In this document: positions 1 to 9,900 of the stretch, one piece after another
Numbering within the stretch: position 1 is the first letter of the stretch
Layout of the letters: each line of letters opens with the position of its first letter
Assembly (NCBI GenBank): GCA_045594795.1
Contig: JAZNZF010000001.1
Span: 1-64,000 of the forward strand
Length of the DNA stretch: 64,000 nucleotides
Source: UMGS1532 sp045594795
Lineage (GTDB): Bacteria > Bacillota > Clostridia > Oscillospirales > Acutalibacteraceae
Direction: 5' to 3'
The notes under the pieces: model-generated
Database searches by the model: none
Seen by the model: only the letters and a program-made list of their open reading frames with translations
Told to the model about the DNA's origin: nothing
Position numbers and translations under genes: made by a program

Positions 1-356
1 TCATCTATATTCTTATTCTTTATTGTTTTTACGTTAACACTTGAGTAATCGCTATATACATTTGGCTCTTCACATACTACCGCTGTAATTGTAAATTCCT
101 TATTTGTATATTTTTTATTGTTTAATAGCATATTACTGCAATATGTATCTGAATATAAAAGCATTACAATATACGATATCGAAAAGGTAACGGCTAAAAC
201 TGCATAAGGAGCTTTAAAAATTAAATATAAGATTAAGCCTATAACTAAAAGCAGAGCCGCGCCAATAAGTGAGTATGTAGCTAAAGTATTAAAATTCAAT
301 GTAACCAATATAGAAAATACAGATGCAAACGCGGTTACCAAGAAAAATCTTTTCAA
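1..356 (-). CDS. N-terminal part of a ComEC/Rec2-like competence membrane protein (runs off the left edge)
   Basis: A frame opens at a TTG codon at 356 and stays open for 118 codons to the window edge. TAGGAGT lies 7 bases upstream of the TTG. The visible part has two or three hydrophobic segments, roughly residues 4-25, 28-47 and 50-65. A soluble stretch follows, beginning near residue 84 with EFTITAVVCEEPNVY. Two or three membrane helices followed by a small OB-like domain is the layout of the DUF4131 N-terminus of ComEC, the inner-membrane DNA uptake channel. The assignment is an inference from layout and a short motif, because the diagnostic competence and metallo-beta-lactamase domains would lie outside the window. 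It follows the phosphoribosyltransferase gene after a hairpin and may have its own expression. Confidence 0.45.
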   Translation of the reverse strand, partial: MKRFFLVTAFASVFSILVTLNFNTLATYSLIGAALLLVIGLILYLIFKAPYAVLAVTFSISYIVMLLYSDTYCSNMLLNNKKYTNKEFTITAVVCEEPNVYSDYSSVNVKTIKNKNID

Positions 357-370
357 AAAAATAACTCCTA

Positions 371-404
371 AAAATAATACCTCGAACCAAAAAATTCGAG
401 GTAT
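371..404 (-). terminator. Hairpin terminator after the phosphoribosyltransferase gene
   Basis: A perfect 10-bp inverted repeat (ATACCTCGAA at 377-386, TTCGAGGTAT at 395-404) with an 8-base loop follows the stop at 413. It is followed on the minus strand by a short T-rich stretch. It sits between the phosphoribosyltransferase and the ComEC-like start, so it may only attenuate. Confidence 0.65.
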
Positions 405-412
405 TTATTTAA

Positions 413-952
413 TTATTTAAAAAACAAAGGTAATTTATGTAGGAAGATAATATCATCCCTATCGGCTGCGTCACCCTCAGCAAGAACAGCACAAGACGCT
501 ACCGTTATAGCGCCCGCACGCTCGCTGAGCTCACGAATTGCTGCAAGAGACTCTCCTGTGCTGATAACATCGTCAACTATCAGAACCCTCTTACCTGCCA
601 TTGTTTCGGCATCGTCTAAGCCTATATAAAGATTTTGCTCTTTATTAGTGGTTATTGAGCGTACACTAACTCCAACAGGTTTATCCATATACACCTTAAC
701 GCCTTTACGCGCTACGATATATGGCTTGCCGCACTGACGAGACATCTCATAAGCCAACGGGATGCTCTTTGCTTCAGGGGTAAGTATGTAGTCAAATTCA
801 GGCACGATTTTAAGTAATTCAGTAGCAGCAGCTATAGTTATTTCGACATCTCCAAAAAGTATAAAAGCCGCAATATCAAGCTTTTCGTTAACAGGAAATT
901 TTTTTAATTCTCTATCCAAGCCCGCTATTTTCATTTTATAGGTTTCTCTCAT
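413..952 (-). CDS. Phosphoribosyltransferase, adenine phosphoribosyltransferase-like
   Basis: The 179-residue protein has the type I phosphoribosyltransferase signature VLIVDDVISTGES near residue 123, which binds PRPP. A TPEAKSIPLAYEM segment near residue 58 sits where Apt proteins have TEARGF. Length matches adenine phosphoribosyltransferase (about 170-185 residues), which salvages adenine to AMP in the cytoplasm. The hood residues differ from classic Apt, so another purine base could be the substrate. The start at 952 is supported by GAAGGTG 7 bases upstream. It follows the HIT gene by 32 bases and is probably cotranscribed with alaS and HIT. Confidence 0.7.
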   Translation of the reverse strand: MRETYKMKIAGLDRELKKFPVNEKLDIAAFILFGDVEITIAAATELLKIVPEFDYILTPEAKSIPLAYEMSRQCGKPYIVARKGVKVYMDKPVGVSVRSITTNKEQNLYIGLDDAETMAGKRVLIVDDVISTGESLAAIRELSERAGAITVASCAVLAEGDAADRDDIIFLHKLPLFFK

Positions 953-984
953 AAAAACACCTTCAATATACTTAATTTAAGTAA

Positions 985-1323
985 TCAACCCGGAGGCCAA
1001 TGTAAACGTCTGCCTGCAAGTAAATGATAGTGTAAATGGCCAACAGTTTGACCTCCATCGTTACCGCAGTTGTTTACAACACGAAAACCTTTGCCTAAAT
1101 TGTTGTCTTTTGCTATCTGCGAAATAGCCTCGAAAATTTTAGAAACATACATACTGTTGTCACTATTGATTTCGGCTGCAGATGTTATATGCAACTTAGG
1201 TATAACTATAGCGTGGAACGGAGCTTGTGGCTCGATGTCCTTAAAAGCTAAAACATATTCATCTTCATAAACCTTAGTTGATGGTATTTCGCCTTTTATT
1301 ATTTTACAAAACAAGCAGTCCAA
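985..1323 (-). CDS. HIT family (HinT-like) nucleotide phosphoramidase
   Basis: The 112-residue protein begins DCLFCKIIKGEIPS, the usual HinT N-terminus, and carries the histidine triad HLHYHLLAGR near residue 97 (H-x-H-x-H). It ends with the typical WPPG tail. HinT proteins hydrolyse AMP-lysine, aminoacyl-adenylates and related phosphoramidates in the cytoplasm. The start is TTG at 1323, with GGAGG 7 bases upstream. It lies 12 bases after alaS. The pairing with an aminoacyl-tRNA synthetase fits HinT's activity on aminoacyl-adenylates, although that functional link is inference. Confidence 0.92.
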   Translation of the reverse strand: MDCLFCKIIKGEIPSTKVYEDEYVLAFKDIEPQAPFHAIVIPKLHITSAAEINSDNSMYVSKIFEAISQIAKDNNLGKGFRVVNNCGNDGGQTVGHLHYHLLAGRRLHWPPG

Positions 1324-1335
1324 AATAATGCCTCC

Positions 1336-3966
1336 TTATTTTAAAACATTCCCTACTATTTCTTTTGCAGCGTCCAACGCATCGTTTATCTTGGTAGCAT
1401 CCTTACCGCCAGCCATAGCAATATCCGGTCTGCCACCACCGTTACCGCCTGCGATTTTAGCAATTTCTCTAACGATATTACCTGCGTGTCCGCCACATTT
1501 AATAGCATCAGCACCACAGCAGCAAGCAAACGTTACCTTATCACCATTAGATACTGCTAATATAGCAATAACATCCGAATATTTAGCCTTAAATGCCTCT
1601 GCAAGCTTTTTAAGATTGTCCGAGTCACCGTTATCAATCTTGCTTACAACAAGCCTAATATTGCCAATTTGAGTAGCATTTTTGATATATTCATCAAGCT
1701 GACCCGATGCAAGCTTAGATTCAAGGGCAGAAATACGTTTTTCTAAAGCCTTAATTTCGTCTAAGTTATTCTTTATCTTGTTAACAATATCATTAATATT
1801 ACCGGCTTTTAACAACTCTGAAGCGGATTTGATAACAGATGAATAATCGTTAAGCAGATTAATCGAGTTTTTCCCCGTTACTGCCTCAATTCTTCTAACA
1901 CCGGCAGCAACAGATGATTCAGAAACAATTCGGAAACAACCAATTTTAGCGGTATTGTCAATGTGGGTACCACCGCATAGCTCTATAGACTTATCATCGA
2001 CAGCAACAACTCTAACTTCATCACCGTACTTTTCACCAAACAAAGCCATTGCTCCCATAGATTTAGCTTTTTCTATAGGCATAACTTCGTTATTAACACA
2101 AATTCCGCTTAAAATTATATCGTTAACCTCGGATTCAATAGCGGTAATTTCTTCGTCGGTTAGCGCAGAAAAATGTGTAAAGTCGAAACGTACAGTTTTA
2201 TCGTCAACAAGCTGACCTGCCTGCTCAACATGAGTACCAAGTTTATTTCTTAACGCAGCCTGCAATAAATGGGCAGCAGTGTGATTGCGCCTAATAGCAG
2301 TTCGTCTTTCGGCATCTATGCGTGCGTTAACAGCATCGCCAACAGATACCATACCACTTTCGATAACGCATTTGTGAATAAATACCGATTGATTATTTTT
2401 AACAGTATCTGTAACCTTAATATTAGTGTTATCGGCAGAAATAATACCCGTATCGCCAACCTGACCACCACTTTCTGCATAAAAACAGGTGGTGTCTAAA
2501 ACTAATAAGGCATCGTCTCCGCTCGAGGCAAAGTCAACACGTGTTCCGTCCTTAACTATAGCAAGTATTTTGGCTGTGCACTCATCGTTTTCGTATCCAA
2601 CAAAGCTAGTAGCAGCAACGCCTTTAAATAAGTCAGACTCGCCTTTCCAAGCATTAGTGTCTGATGATTTTCTTGCATTACGTGCTCTGTCACGTTGGTC
2701 TTTCATTAGCTCGTTAAAACGGTCTTCGTCAACACTAAATCCTTTTTCTTCAACAATATCTTTGGTAAGGTCAAGGGGGAAACCGTAGGTATCATAAAGT
2801 TTAAATGCAGTTTCACCATCAATAACCTTATTTTCAGCATTTTGAGTAATATCGCTAAGCATCTTAAGACCTTGGTCGATAGTTTTACCAAAATTCTCTT
2901 CTTCTATTGTAATAACCTTTTTAATGAAATCTTGCTTTTCAACCAACTCAGGATAAGCATTCTTGTTTTCGTTAATAACAGTGTCGCATAGTTCGCTTAA
3001 AAATAGTCTGTTTATATTAAGCAACTTGCCGTGGCGTGCGGCTCTGCGTAATATTCTGCGCAGAACGTATCCCCTACCTTCGTTAGAAGGCATTACGCCG
3101 TCAGCTATCATAAAGGTAGTTGACCTGATATGGTCAGTAATAACACGCATTGAAACGTCTTTTTCAGCATCGGTTTTATACTTAATACCACAGATTTTAG
3201 AAAGATGCTCCATTATGTTTTTGATGGTATCTACCTCGAAAAGATTGTCAACATCTTGGAAAATACAAGCTAATCTCTCTAAGCCCATGCCCGTATCTAT
3301 ATTCTTAGTTTTGAGCTCAGTATATGTACCATCGCCCATGTTATTAAATTGTGAAAATACGTTGTTCCATATTTCCATATAGCGGTCGCACTCGCAACCG
3401 GGCTTACAGTCAGGACTGCCACAACCGTATTTTTCGCCTCTGTCAAAATAAATCTCAGAACAAGGGCCGCAAGGACCTGTGCCATGCTCCCAGAAGTTGT
3501 CCTCTTTACCGAGTTTAACAATTCTTTCGGCAGGAACTCCGATTTCATTAAGCCAAATATTATATGCTTCGTCATCTTCTTCATAGACCGATGGCCATAA
3601 TAGCTCAGCAGGAATTTCTAAGCAATCGGTTAAAAATTCCCAAGCCCAAGGAATAGCCTGGTCTTTGAAATAATCACCAAACGAGAAGTTGCCAAGCATT
3701 TCAAAATAAGTGCCATGACGTGCAGTTTTACCAACTCTTTCAAGGTCGGGAGTGCGTATGCACTTTTGACATGTAGTTACCCTATTTCTTGGCGGCTTTT
3801 CTTCACCAGTGAAATATTTTTTCATAGGTGCCATACCCGAGTTGATTAGTAAAAGTGATTTATCGTTTATAGGCACAAGCGGAAAACTTGGCAGACGCAA
3901 ATGACCTTTGCTTTCAAAAAAGCTAAGGTATTTTTCTCTTAAATCATTTAGTGAAGTCCATTTCAT
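1336..3966 (-). CDS. alaS: Alanine--tRNA ligase
   Basis: This class II synthetase charges tRNA-Ala. It has the expected order: catalytic core at residues 1-240 (RTPDLERVGKTARHGTYFEM, GTGPCGPCSEIY), tRNA-binding middle, editing domain with HTAAHLLQAALR (HxxxH) and CGGTH near residue 660, and a C-Ala tail with a GGGRPDIA motif. The size of about 876 residues is normal. The frame extends to GTG at 3975, but that GTG lies in the GGGTG ribosome site, so the ATG at 3966 (6 bases downstream) is preferred. No T-box leader fits, because the promoter is only about 36 bases upstream. Confidence 0.98.
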   Translation of the reverse strand: MKWTSLNDLREKYLSFFESKGHLRLPSFPLVPINDKSLLLINSGMAPMKKYFTGEEKPPRNRVTTCQKCIRTPDLERVGKTARHGTYFEMLGNFSFGDYFKDQAIPWAWEFLTDCLEIPAELLWPSVYEEDDEAYNIWLNEIGVPAERIVKLGKEDNFWEHGTGPCGPCSEIYFDRGEKYGCGSPDCKPGCECDRYMEIWNNVFSQFNNMGDGTYTELKTKNIDTGMGLERLACIFQDVDNLFEVDTIKNIMEHLSKICGIKYKTDAEKDVSMRVITDHIRSTTFMIADGVMPSNEGRGYVLRRILRRAARHGKLLNINRLFLSELCDTVINENKNAYPELVEKQDFIKKVITIEEENFGKTIDQGLKMLSDITQNAENKVIDGETAFKLYDTYGFPLDLTKDIVEEKGFSVDEDRFNELMKDQRDRARNARKSSDTNAWKGESDLFKGVAATSFVGYENDECTAKILAIVKDGTRVDFASSGDDALLVLDTTCFYAESGGQVGDTGIISADNTNIKVTDTVKNNQSVFIHKCVIESGMVSVGDAVNARIDAERRTAIRRNHTAAHLLQAALRNKLGTHVEQAGQLVDDKTVRFDFTHFSALTDEEITAIESEVNDIILSGICVNNEVMPIEKAKSMGAMALFGEKYGDEVRVVAVDDKSIELCGGTHIDNTAKIGCFRIVSESSVAAGVRRIEAVTGKNSINLLNDYSSVIKSASELLKAGNINDIVNKIKNNLDEIKALEKRISALESKLASGQLDEYIKNATQIGNIRLVVSKIDNGDSDNLKKLAEAFKAKYSDVIAILAVSNGDKVTFACCCGADAIKCGGHAGNIVREIAKIAGGNGGGRPDIAMAGGKDATKINDALDAAKEIVGNVLK

Positions 3967-4001
3967 TTTTATCACCCATTTATATCTTTAACATAAAAAT
4001 T

Positions 4002-4030
4002 ATTATATTATTTTTAAAATCACTTGTCAA
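4002..4030 (-). promoter_or_regulatory. Sigma-A promoter of alaS
   Basis: TTGACA (4025-4030) and TATAAT (4002-4007) are both perfect and separated by exactly 17 bases. They lie in the 74-base gap between murC and alaS. This gives the alaS group its own transcription start, independent of murC. Confidence 0.85.
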
Positions 4031-4040
4031 TAGATATGAC

Positions 4041-5411
4041 TTATGAATTATCACGTATTGCATGCGAAACCTTGTATATATCGCCTCCGCCCATTGTAAT
4101 AACCAAGTCACCGGCTTTTGCAATTCTATCAATTTCCGCTTTAGCTTCTTCAAAAGAGTTAACACAAACACAGTTATTAATTTTTTCAGCAAGTTGTTCG
4201 GACGTAATGCCGTAGGTGTTAACCTCGCGGGAGCCCATTATTGGGGTTAAAATAACCTTGTCAGCAACCGAGAGTGCTTTAATAAACTCATCTTTCAGCA
4301 AAGCTGTTCTCGAAAAGGTAAAAGGTTGGAATACAGCAATTACGTTGTTATAGCTAAGCTCTTTTGCCGCAGTTAGTGTCGCATTAATTTCGGTTGGATG
4401 GTGTGCGTAATCATCGGCATAAGTTATATCATTTTTAGTACATAAAAACTCAAAACGTCTTGAAGCGCCTGTGAATTTTTCGGCAGCATTTTTAATGTTT
4501 TGAGGTGAGATTCCAAGAGTATGTGCCACACTAAAAGCCGCTAGCGCATTAAGTACATTATGCTTACCAGGAACTTGTAAAGCGAGCCGGCACAGCTTCT
4601 CGTTTTTATAAAAGACGTCTGATTCCATACCACGTTTACCGGGGACTATATTTGTTGCATAATAATCGTTATCACTATTCAAACCAAAAGTAACAATCTC
4701 AAGATTAGTACCCTTAGCTGCACGTTTGCATAACGGATCATCGCCGTTTATAAAGGATTTAGAGCCCATAGAAATAAATTTACGGAACGAATTAACAAGG
4801 TTATCCATAGTTTTAAAATATTCCATATGGTCGTTATCAATATTAAGCAGAACTGTAATATCAGGTGAAAGCTCTAAAAAAGTGTCAACGTATTCGCAAG
4901 CCTCACATACCATAATATCTGACGCACCTGCCCTACCGTTTGCTTTAATTACAGGCAGCATACCACCGATAACAGCTGTTGGGTCTAAATCGTTTAAGAA
5001 TAGAATTTGGGTAATTAAGGAAGTAACGGTTGTTTTGCCGTGAGTACCGCAAACACCGATTACGTTACCAAATTTTCTTGTGATTGCACCAAAGAGCTGT
5101 GACCTTTCCATTACATTGATACCAAGGCGTTTAGCTTCAATTAGCTCCGGGTTATCCTTAGCAATCGCAGCAGAATACACCAAAAGCTCGGCATCACCAA
5201 CGTTCTCGGCACTATGCCCCAAAGTAACCTTAACTCCCATGTTTTTTAAGCGCATTAACGGGTCGCCAACATTGTTATCAGACCCCGTTATTATATAGCC
5301 TTTACTGTGTAAAATTTCAGCAAGCGGACACATACCGGAGCCGCCAATACCTACCATATGGATTTTTTTGATATCGTTTAAAAACGCTTCACTTTCTTTA
5401 AAAATTTTCAC
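4041..5411 (-). CDS. murC: UDP-N-acetylmuramate--L-alanine ligase
   Basis: The enzyme adds L-alanine to UDP-N-acetylmuramic acid, the first peptide step of cytoplasmic peptidoglycan synthesis. The 456-residue protein has the N-terminal Rossmann motif MVGIGGSGM (residues 19-27) and the Mur ligase ATP loop GVCGTHGKTTVTSL near residue 118. It also has central CEACEYVDTFLEL and DYAHHPTEI motifs. The start is GTG at 5411 with AGGGGA 8 bases upstream. It is transcribed alone toward alaS and is divergent from dpaA. A TATAAT (5443-5448) lies upstream, but no good -35 was found. Confidence 0.97.
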   Translation of the reverse strand: MKIFKESEAFLNDIKKIHMVGIGGSGMCPLAEILHSKGYIITGSDNNVGDPLMRLKNMGVKVTLGHSAENVGDAELLVYSAAIAKDNPELIEAKRLGINVMERSQLFGAITRKFGNVIGVCGTHGKTTVTSLITQILFLNDLDPTAVIGGMLPVIKANGRAGASDIMVCEACEYVDTFLELSPDITVLLNIDNDHMEYFKTMDNLVNSFRKFISMGSKSFINGDDPLCKRAAKGTNLEIVTFGLNSDNDYYATNIVPGKRGMESDVFYKNEKLCRLALQVPGKHNVLNALAAFSVAHTLGISPQNIKNAAEKFTGASRRFEFLCTKNDITYADDYAHHPTEINATLTAAKELSYNNVIAVFQPFTFSRTALLKDEFIKALSVADKVILTPIMGSREVNTYGITSEQLAEKINNCVCVNSFEEAKAEIDRIAKAGDLVITMGGGDIYKVSHAIRDNS

Positions 5412-5505
5412 TTAAGTAGTCCCCTTTTGTTATCTATTACTTATTATATAACTTTTTATGGAAAAAATAAACAATTATTTTTTAGTTTACTATTTAACAA
5501 TTAGA

Positions 5506-5529
5506 TTAATACAGAATATACTGTAATAA
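5506..5529. repeat. Imperfect palindrome upstream of dpaA
   Basis: TTAATACAG (5506-5514) and CTGTAATAA (5521-5529) form a 9-bp inverted repeat with one mismatch around a 6-base AT spacer. It sits just before the dpaA ribosome site in the divergent murC/dpaA region. It could be an operator or a hairpin. No known family consensus was recognised. Confidence 0.4.
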
Positions 5530-5551
5530 ACATATTTAAAGGATGATTAGA

Positions 5552-6412
5552 ATGATTAATAATTCATTTAATATAGCCGTAATTGGCGGAGATGACCGTC
5601 AAAAACTAATATATGAATATTTTCTTAATAGAAATTTTTCTGTTATTATCGAAGGCCACGAAGACGGAATTAATTATAATAATATATCAAAATCAGAATT
5701 TATTATTTTACCAACCGTAGTTTCAAGAGATGGCGACACATTAAGCGCTCCAAACTGTAAGGCTAAAATTCCAATAAACACTTTGCTTGCTGCATTTGAA
5801 AGTTGTAAGTACATAGCTTGCGGTAATATAAAACAAGAAATAGAAAAGGAAATAGAATCAAAAAACATTAAATTATTTAAATACACCGATTGTCCTGTAT
5901 TTAAAACGCTAAATGCCGTACCAACGGCAGAAGGTGCAATAGCTATTGCTATTGAAAAAACCGACGAAACACTTTGTGGGTCGAATTGTCTGATAATCGG
6001 TAACGGCAGTATAGGAAAATGCCTATCAAGAGCATTAAAGGGATTAGGCGCCACGGTAACTGTATCTGCAAGAAAAGAATTCGATTTTGCAAATCTTTGG
6101 TCAGATAATATTCCTTATTTAAATACTAATCAATTAAATGAAAGCGATTTAAATAATTTTGATATAATTTTTAATACTGTGCCCAAAAGAATAATTGCTA
6201 AGGAAAATCTAAAAAGTTTATCCGCAGATACGTTAATAATCGACTTAGCGTCCTACCCCTATGGATTCGACCACGCGGATAGCGAGCCGACCTGTAATTT
6301 GATTCTTGCACCGTCGCTACCTGCAATATATGCGCCAAAAAGTTCTGCTACCGCAACTGCTAAAACAATAGAAAATTATATCACAGAGGTGGTAAACAAT
6401 GGACAAAATTAA
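5552..6412 (+). CDS. dpaA: Dipicolinate synthase subunit A
   Basis: With DpaB this makes dipicolinic acid from dihydrodipicolinate in the mother cell during sporulation. The protein begins NIAVIGGDDRQKLIYEYF, the DpaA N-terminal signature, and has a second NAD(P)-binding motif LIIGNGSIGKCLSRALKGLG near residue 150. Its size of about 286 residues is normal. The frame also has an ATG at 5543, but AAAGG lies 9 bases from the ATG at 5552 and overlaps the spacing of the first, so 5552 is preferred. It overlaps dpaB by 14 bases. The gene is SigmaK-controlled in Bacillus, but no clear sporulation promoter was found here. Confidence 0.92.
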   Translation: MINNSFNIAVIGGDDRQKLIYEYFLNRNFSVIIEGHEDGINYNNISKSEFIILPTVVSRDGDTLSAPNCKAKIPINTLLAAFESCKYIACGNIKQEIEKEIESKNIKLFKYTDCPVFKTLNAVPTAEGAIAIAIEKTDETLCGSNCLIIGNGSIGKCLSRALKGLGATVTVSARKEFDFANLWSDNIPYLNTNQLNESDLNNFDIIFNTVPKRIIAKENLKSLSADTLIIDLASYPYGFDHADSEPTCNLILAPSLPAIYAPKSSATATAKTIENYITEVVNNGQN

Positions 6413-6968
6413 GCTTGGATTTTGCGTTTGTGGTTCGTTTTGCACGATTGACAAAGCAATAGCTCAAATGAAAATCTTATCCAAAAATTATGAAATTATA
6501 CCGATAATTTCAGAGGTTGTAGCAACTTATAACACAAGGTTTGGCAAGGCAAAAGAGATTATTTCAACCATTGAAGATATTTGCCAAAAAGCTGTTATTA
6601 AAGATATAGTCGAAGCAGAGCCAATAGGGCCTAAAAATCTTACAGATATAATGATAATTGCACCTTGCACGGGCAACACAATGGCAAAGCTTGCTACAGG
6701 CCTTGTCGACACAACTGTAACTATGGCAGCTAAATCTCACTTAAGAAACGCAAGACCGTTAATTATTGCGCCATCTACAAATGATGCGCTGGGCGCCGCA
6801 GCAAAGAATATCGGCACATTACTAAATTATAGAAATTATTATTTCGTACCTTTTAGAGAGGACGATATTAATAAAAAGCCACGTTCTATGGTAGCAGATT
6901 TCGATATGATACCCGACACGGTTAGAGAAGCATTAAAAGGCAAACAAATTCAACCTATAGTTTTTTAA
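6399..6968 (+). CDS. dpaB: Dipicolinate synthase subunit B (flavoprotein)
   Basis: The 189-residue flavoprotein-family protein begins KLGFCVCGSFCTIDKAI and has the phosphopantothenoylcysteine-decarboxylase-like motif IIAPCTGNTMAKLATG near residue 87. It also has IIAPSTNDALGAAAKNIG, typical of SpoVFB/DpaB. The start ATG at 6399 lies inside the end of dpaA and is preceded by GAGGTGG, so the two subunits are translationally coupled. Its stop (6966-6968) overlaps the stop of the convergent addA (6965-6967) by two bases, leaving no room for a terminator between them. Confidence 0.93.
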   Translation: MDKIKLGFCVCGSFCTIDKAIAQMKILSKNYEIIPIISEVVATYNTRFGKAKEIISTIEDICQKAVIKDIVEAEPIGPKNLTDIMIIAPCTGNTMAKLATGLVDTTVTMAAKSHLRNARPLIIAPSTNDALGAAAKNIGTLLNYRNYYFVPFREDDINKKPRSMVADFDMIPDTVREALKGKQIQPIVF

Positions 6969-9900
6969 AGTTCAATGCACTTTTTAAGATAGAAAGAATA
7001 AATAATTTTTGATGATACAGGTTTATTAAATATCTTTTCTAATGCTTGAGCATATAGCGATAATTGCTTAGAATAACGCGCTATAAGCTTTGCTGCGTCA
7101 TCAGTTTTATCGGTTTTGTAATCAACTATAACTATGTCGTTTTCGTTTTCAATAACGCAGTCTGCTACGCCTTGAACAACCGAAAACTCATTGTCAAAGC
7201 CGTTAATTTTACTATTAATTTCAGACACAGCAATCTTTGTTAAAAACCTATATTCTTTATGAATTCTTACAGCTTTTTGTATCATACCGTAAACATAGCT
7301 ATCAAAAAAAGCTTTAACACTTTGCTTATCAATAACTTCTGCTTCAGAAGTAGAAATATACTGCCACTCATACAACCTGGATATTTCAGATTCAATATCT
7401 ATTGCTGCAGCATCATAATCGCAAAACTGCATAAACTTGTGGGTTGCAGTACCCTTCTCTGCCGAAGTAAAACCACTCTCGCTCATAAAACCGGGCAGCG
7501 TTTTAAATGTAAGCGCATTGGCTTTGGTGGCTCCTAAAATATCGGTAACGGATGTTTTAGCAGGTATTGAATCTAAACACTCATACGGATATTTATACAA
7601 GAATTTATCACCAAAATCAATATTGACGTCTTTGATTTCATCATTAACCGTATCAATGCGCTCAGCCTTAGGATAATATATTTCTGCTGTAAATTTGGTA
7701 TCGTAATTAATTTCCTTAATATCCCAACTGCCACGTCTTAGTTGCTTAGCATTTGAGTTACAAATTATTGCAGAAAATATCCATTCGGCATAGCTATTAC
7801 CTCTATAAATAGAGTTTTTGTTAAACGGCAACAAACCAGACGAATTATAATATGATATTTCTGAAAGTTTTTCTAAATAGCTATCAACGTTTTTAGAAGA
7901 CGAAACCAGCACAAGTTTTTCACAAGCACGCGTCAACGCAACATATAGCAACCTAAGTTCTTCCTTGTAAGTTCTTAAAATGGTTGCTTTTTTTATTGCG
8001 GTTTTGGATATTGGTGTGATTACCGAACCATATTCACTATCAAAGTAATCGAATGCAACGCCATAATTATCATCACAAACAATTTTTGATTGAGCATCAG
8101 TTAAATTGAATTTTGTTCCTAAATCACAAATAATGCAAATTGGAAACTGTAGGCCTTTTGAGTTATGTACACTCATTATCTTAACCGATTCTGTTGATGA
8201 AACGATATTAGCCGATAACGCTTTGTTTTTGTCGGATTCAATATATCTTATAAACTCATCGATGCCGCTGTCAGAACTATTAAAAGCTGCGGCTTTTTCA
8301 ACTAATAACCTTAAATTTGCCTTACGCATTTCACCGTTTTGCAAGCAGGAGTATATTTCCATAAATCCTAACTCAGAAAACAGTTTATTTAATAACTTAT
8401 CAAGCGGCACAATCGCGCTAAGTTTACTTGCTCTATTTAAAAAATAATATGCGTACTCCGCCTTTTCATTACCGTTTTTTGCGGCATTCTTGAGGTTAAT
8501 ATATAACGGCACGTTTTTGTCATTTACACGTACACTCGCAAGCTCGTTTTCATTAAACCTGAATATTGGCGACTTTAATAGCGCCGCAATCGATAAATTA
8601 TCGTTAAAGTTGTTTATCGATTTTAGCATAGATAGAGCGTCAATAATTTCAGTAGATTCGCTGAATTTTTGTGCTGGGGTACTTACAGGAATTCCGCGTT
8701 GCTTAAAAACAGAAACATAGTCCTTGATTTTATTTTTTGGAGAACGCATTATTACGCAAAAATCATTAAAGCCCGCTTTCCTAAGTCCGCCGTTTTCATC
8801 TTTTAAAAATGCTTCTTTTTTCAATGTACGCTCAATATAATCAGCAATAAAGTTTGCCTCAGCAACGGCATTGTTTTCGCACTCAGCCGAAACAACAATA
8901 TAGCTTTCTACTGCATTTTCATTGTTGTCTGGATAATCACCAAGAGGTATTAGTTCTTCCTCGGCAGAGTAATCCATATCGGCATCAGCTTTTGTCATAT
9001 ACCCTTTAAAAATATAATTTACAAATTTGCATATATCCGCCCTGCTTCTAAAATTACCGCTTAACAAAACCTTGCTGTTATCACTATCAGGCAGATAGTC
9101 GGGATATAACTCTTTCCTTTTAAGAAAGTTATCAGGATTAGCATTTCTAAAGCCGTAAATACTTTGTTTTACATCTCCAACCATAAATAGTTGACCGTTT
9201 TTACGGCTTAAAATATTGAAAATTTCATCTTGCAAATTATTTGTATCCTGATATTCATCAACTAAAATGGCATCAAAATTTAAAGCAAAATCGTCGTAAA
9301 CAATTTCACTATGCTCTGTAAATAGCTTTAATGCTAAATGCTCAATTTGGTCGAATGTATAAACGTTATTTTTATGCGAATATTCCTTAATTGCATTAAG
9401 ATATTCTTTAGTTATTTCTACCGCTAATTTAACGCACTTGCCAGCTTTATTAAGCGACTTAATGGCAGTTTCTTCACCGTACTGAAAAGCATCACAAAGA
9501 GTTTTAATTAAATCCTTTTGTGCATCCTTAGAGGCAGAAATTAAATTTGAAACTATTTGGTTTTTGGTTGCGTTTTTTCTAATGCTGTCAGAAACGTGAT
9601 TATTAGCTAATTCATATACAAGCTGCCAATTTCTATATTTCAAAGCCTCTAATACATTTTTAGCAAAATTAATTCTTTCCATCAATGCGCTTGAGTATTT
9701 TTCAAAGAAAGAATTCTCTGCTGATGCTTCATCATATAGCTTTTTAGAAAGATAATAAGCGTCTTGTGCATCTTTAATGGCAGAATCACAAATACACGCA
9801 ACCCATTTTGATTTTTTTAAATCCTCAGCTGAGTCTTTGTACAGGTTTGCAATTTCATCAAGCCAGTTTTCTTGATAAGGCATAGAACAACTTTTGTTAT

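Noticed and set aside
1328..1672. Plus-strand open frame opposite the end of alaS
   Set aside because: It is complementary to the conserved C-Ala region and has no ribosome site or recognisable motif.
3967..4040. T-box leader in front of alaS
   Set aside because: The promoter leaves only about 36 bases of leader, too short for a T-box, and no T-box consensus is present.
5530..5545. CATATTTAA before dpaA as a sigmaK -10
   Set aside because: It overlaps the ribosome site, so transcription would start inside or after it. The position is not workable.
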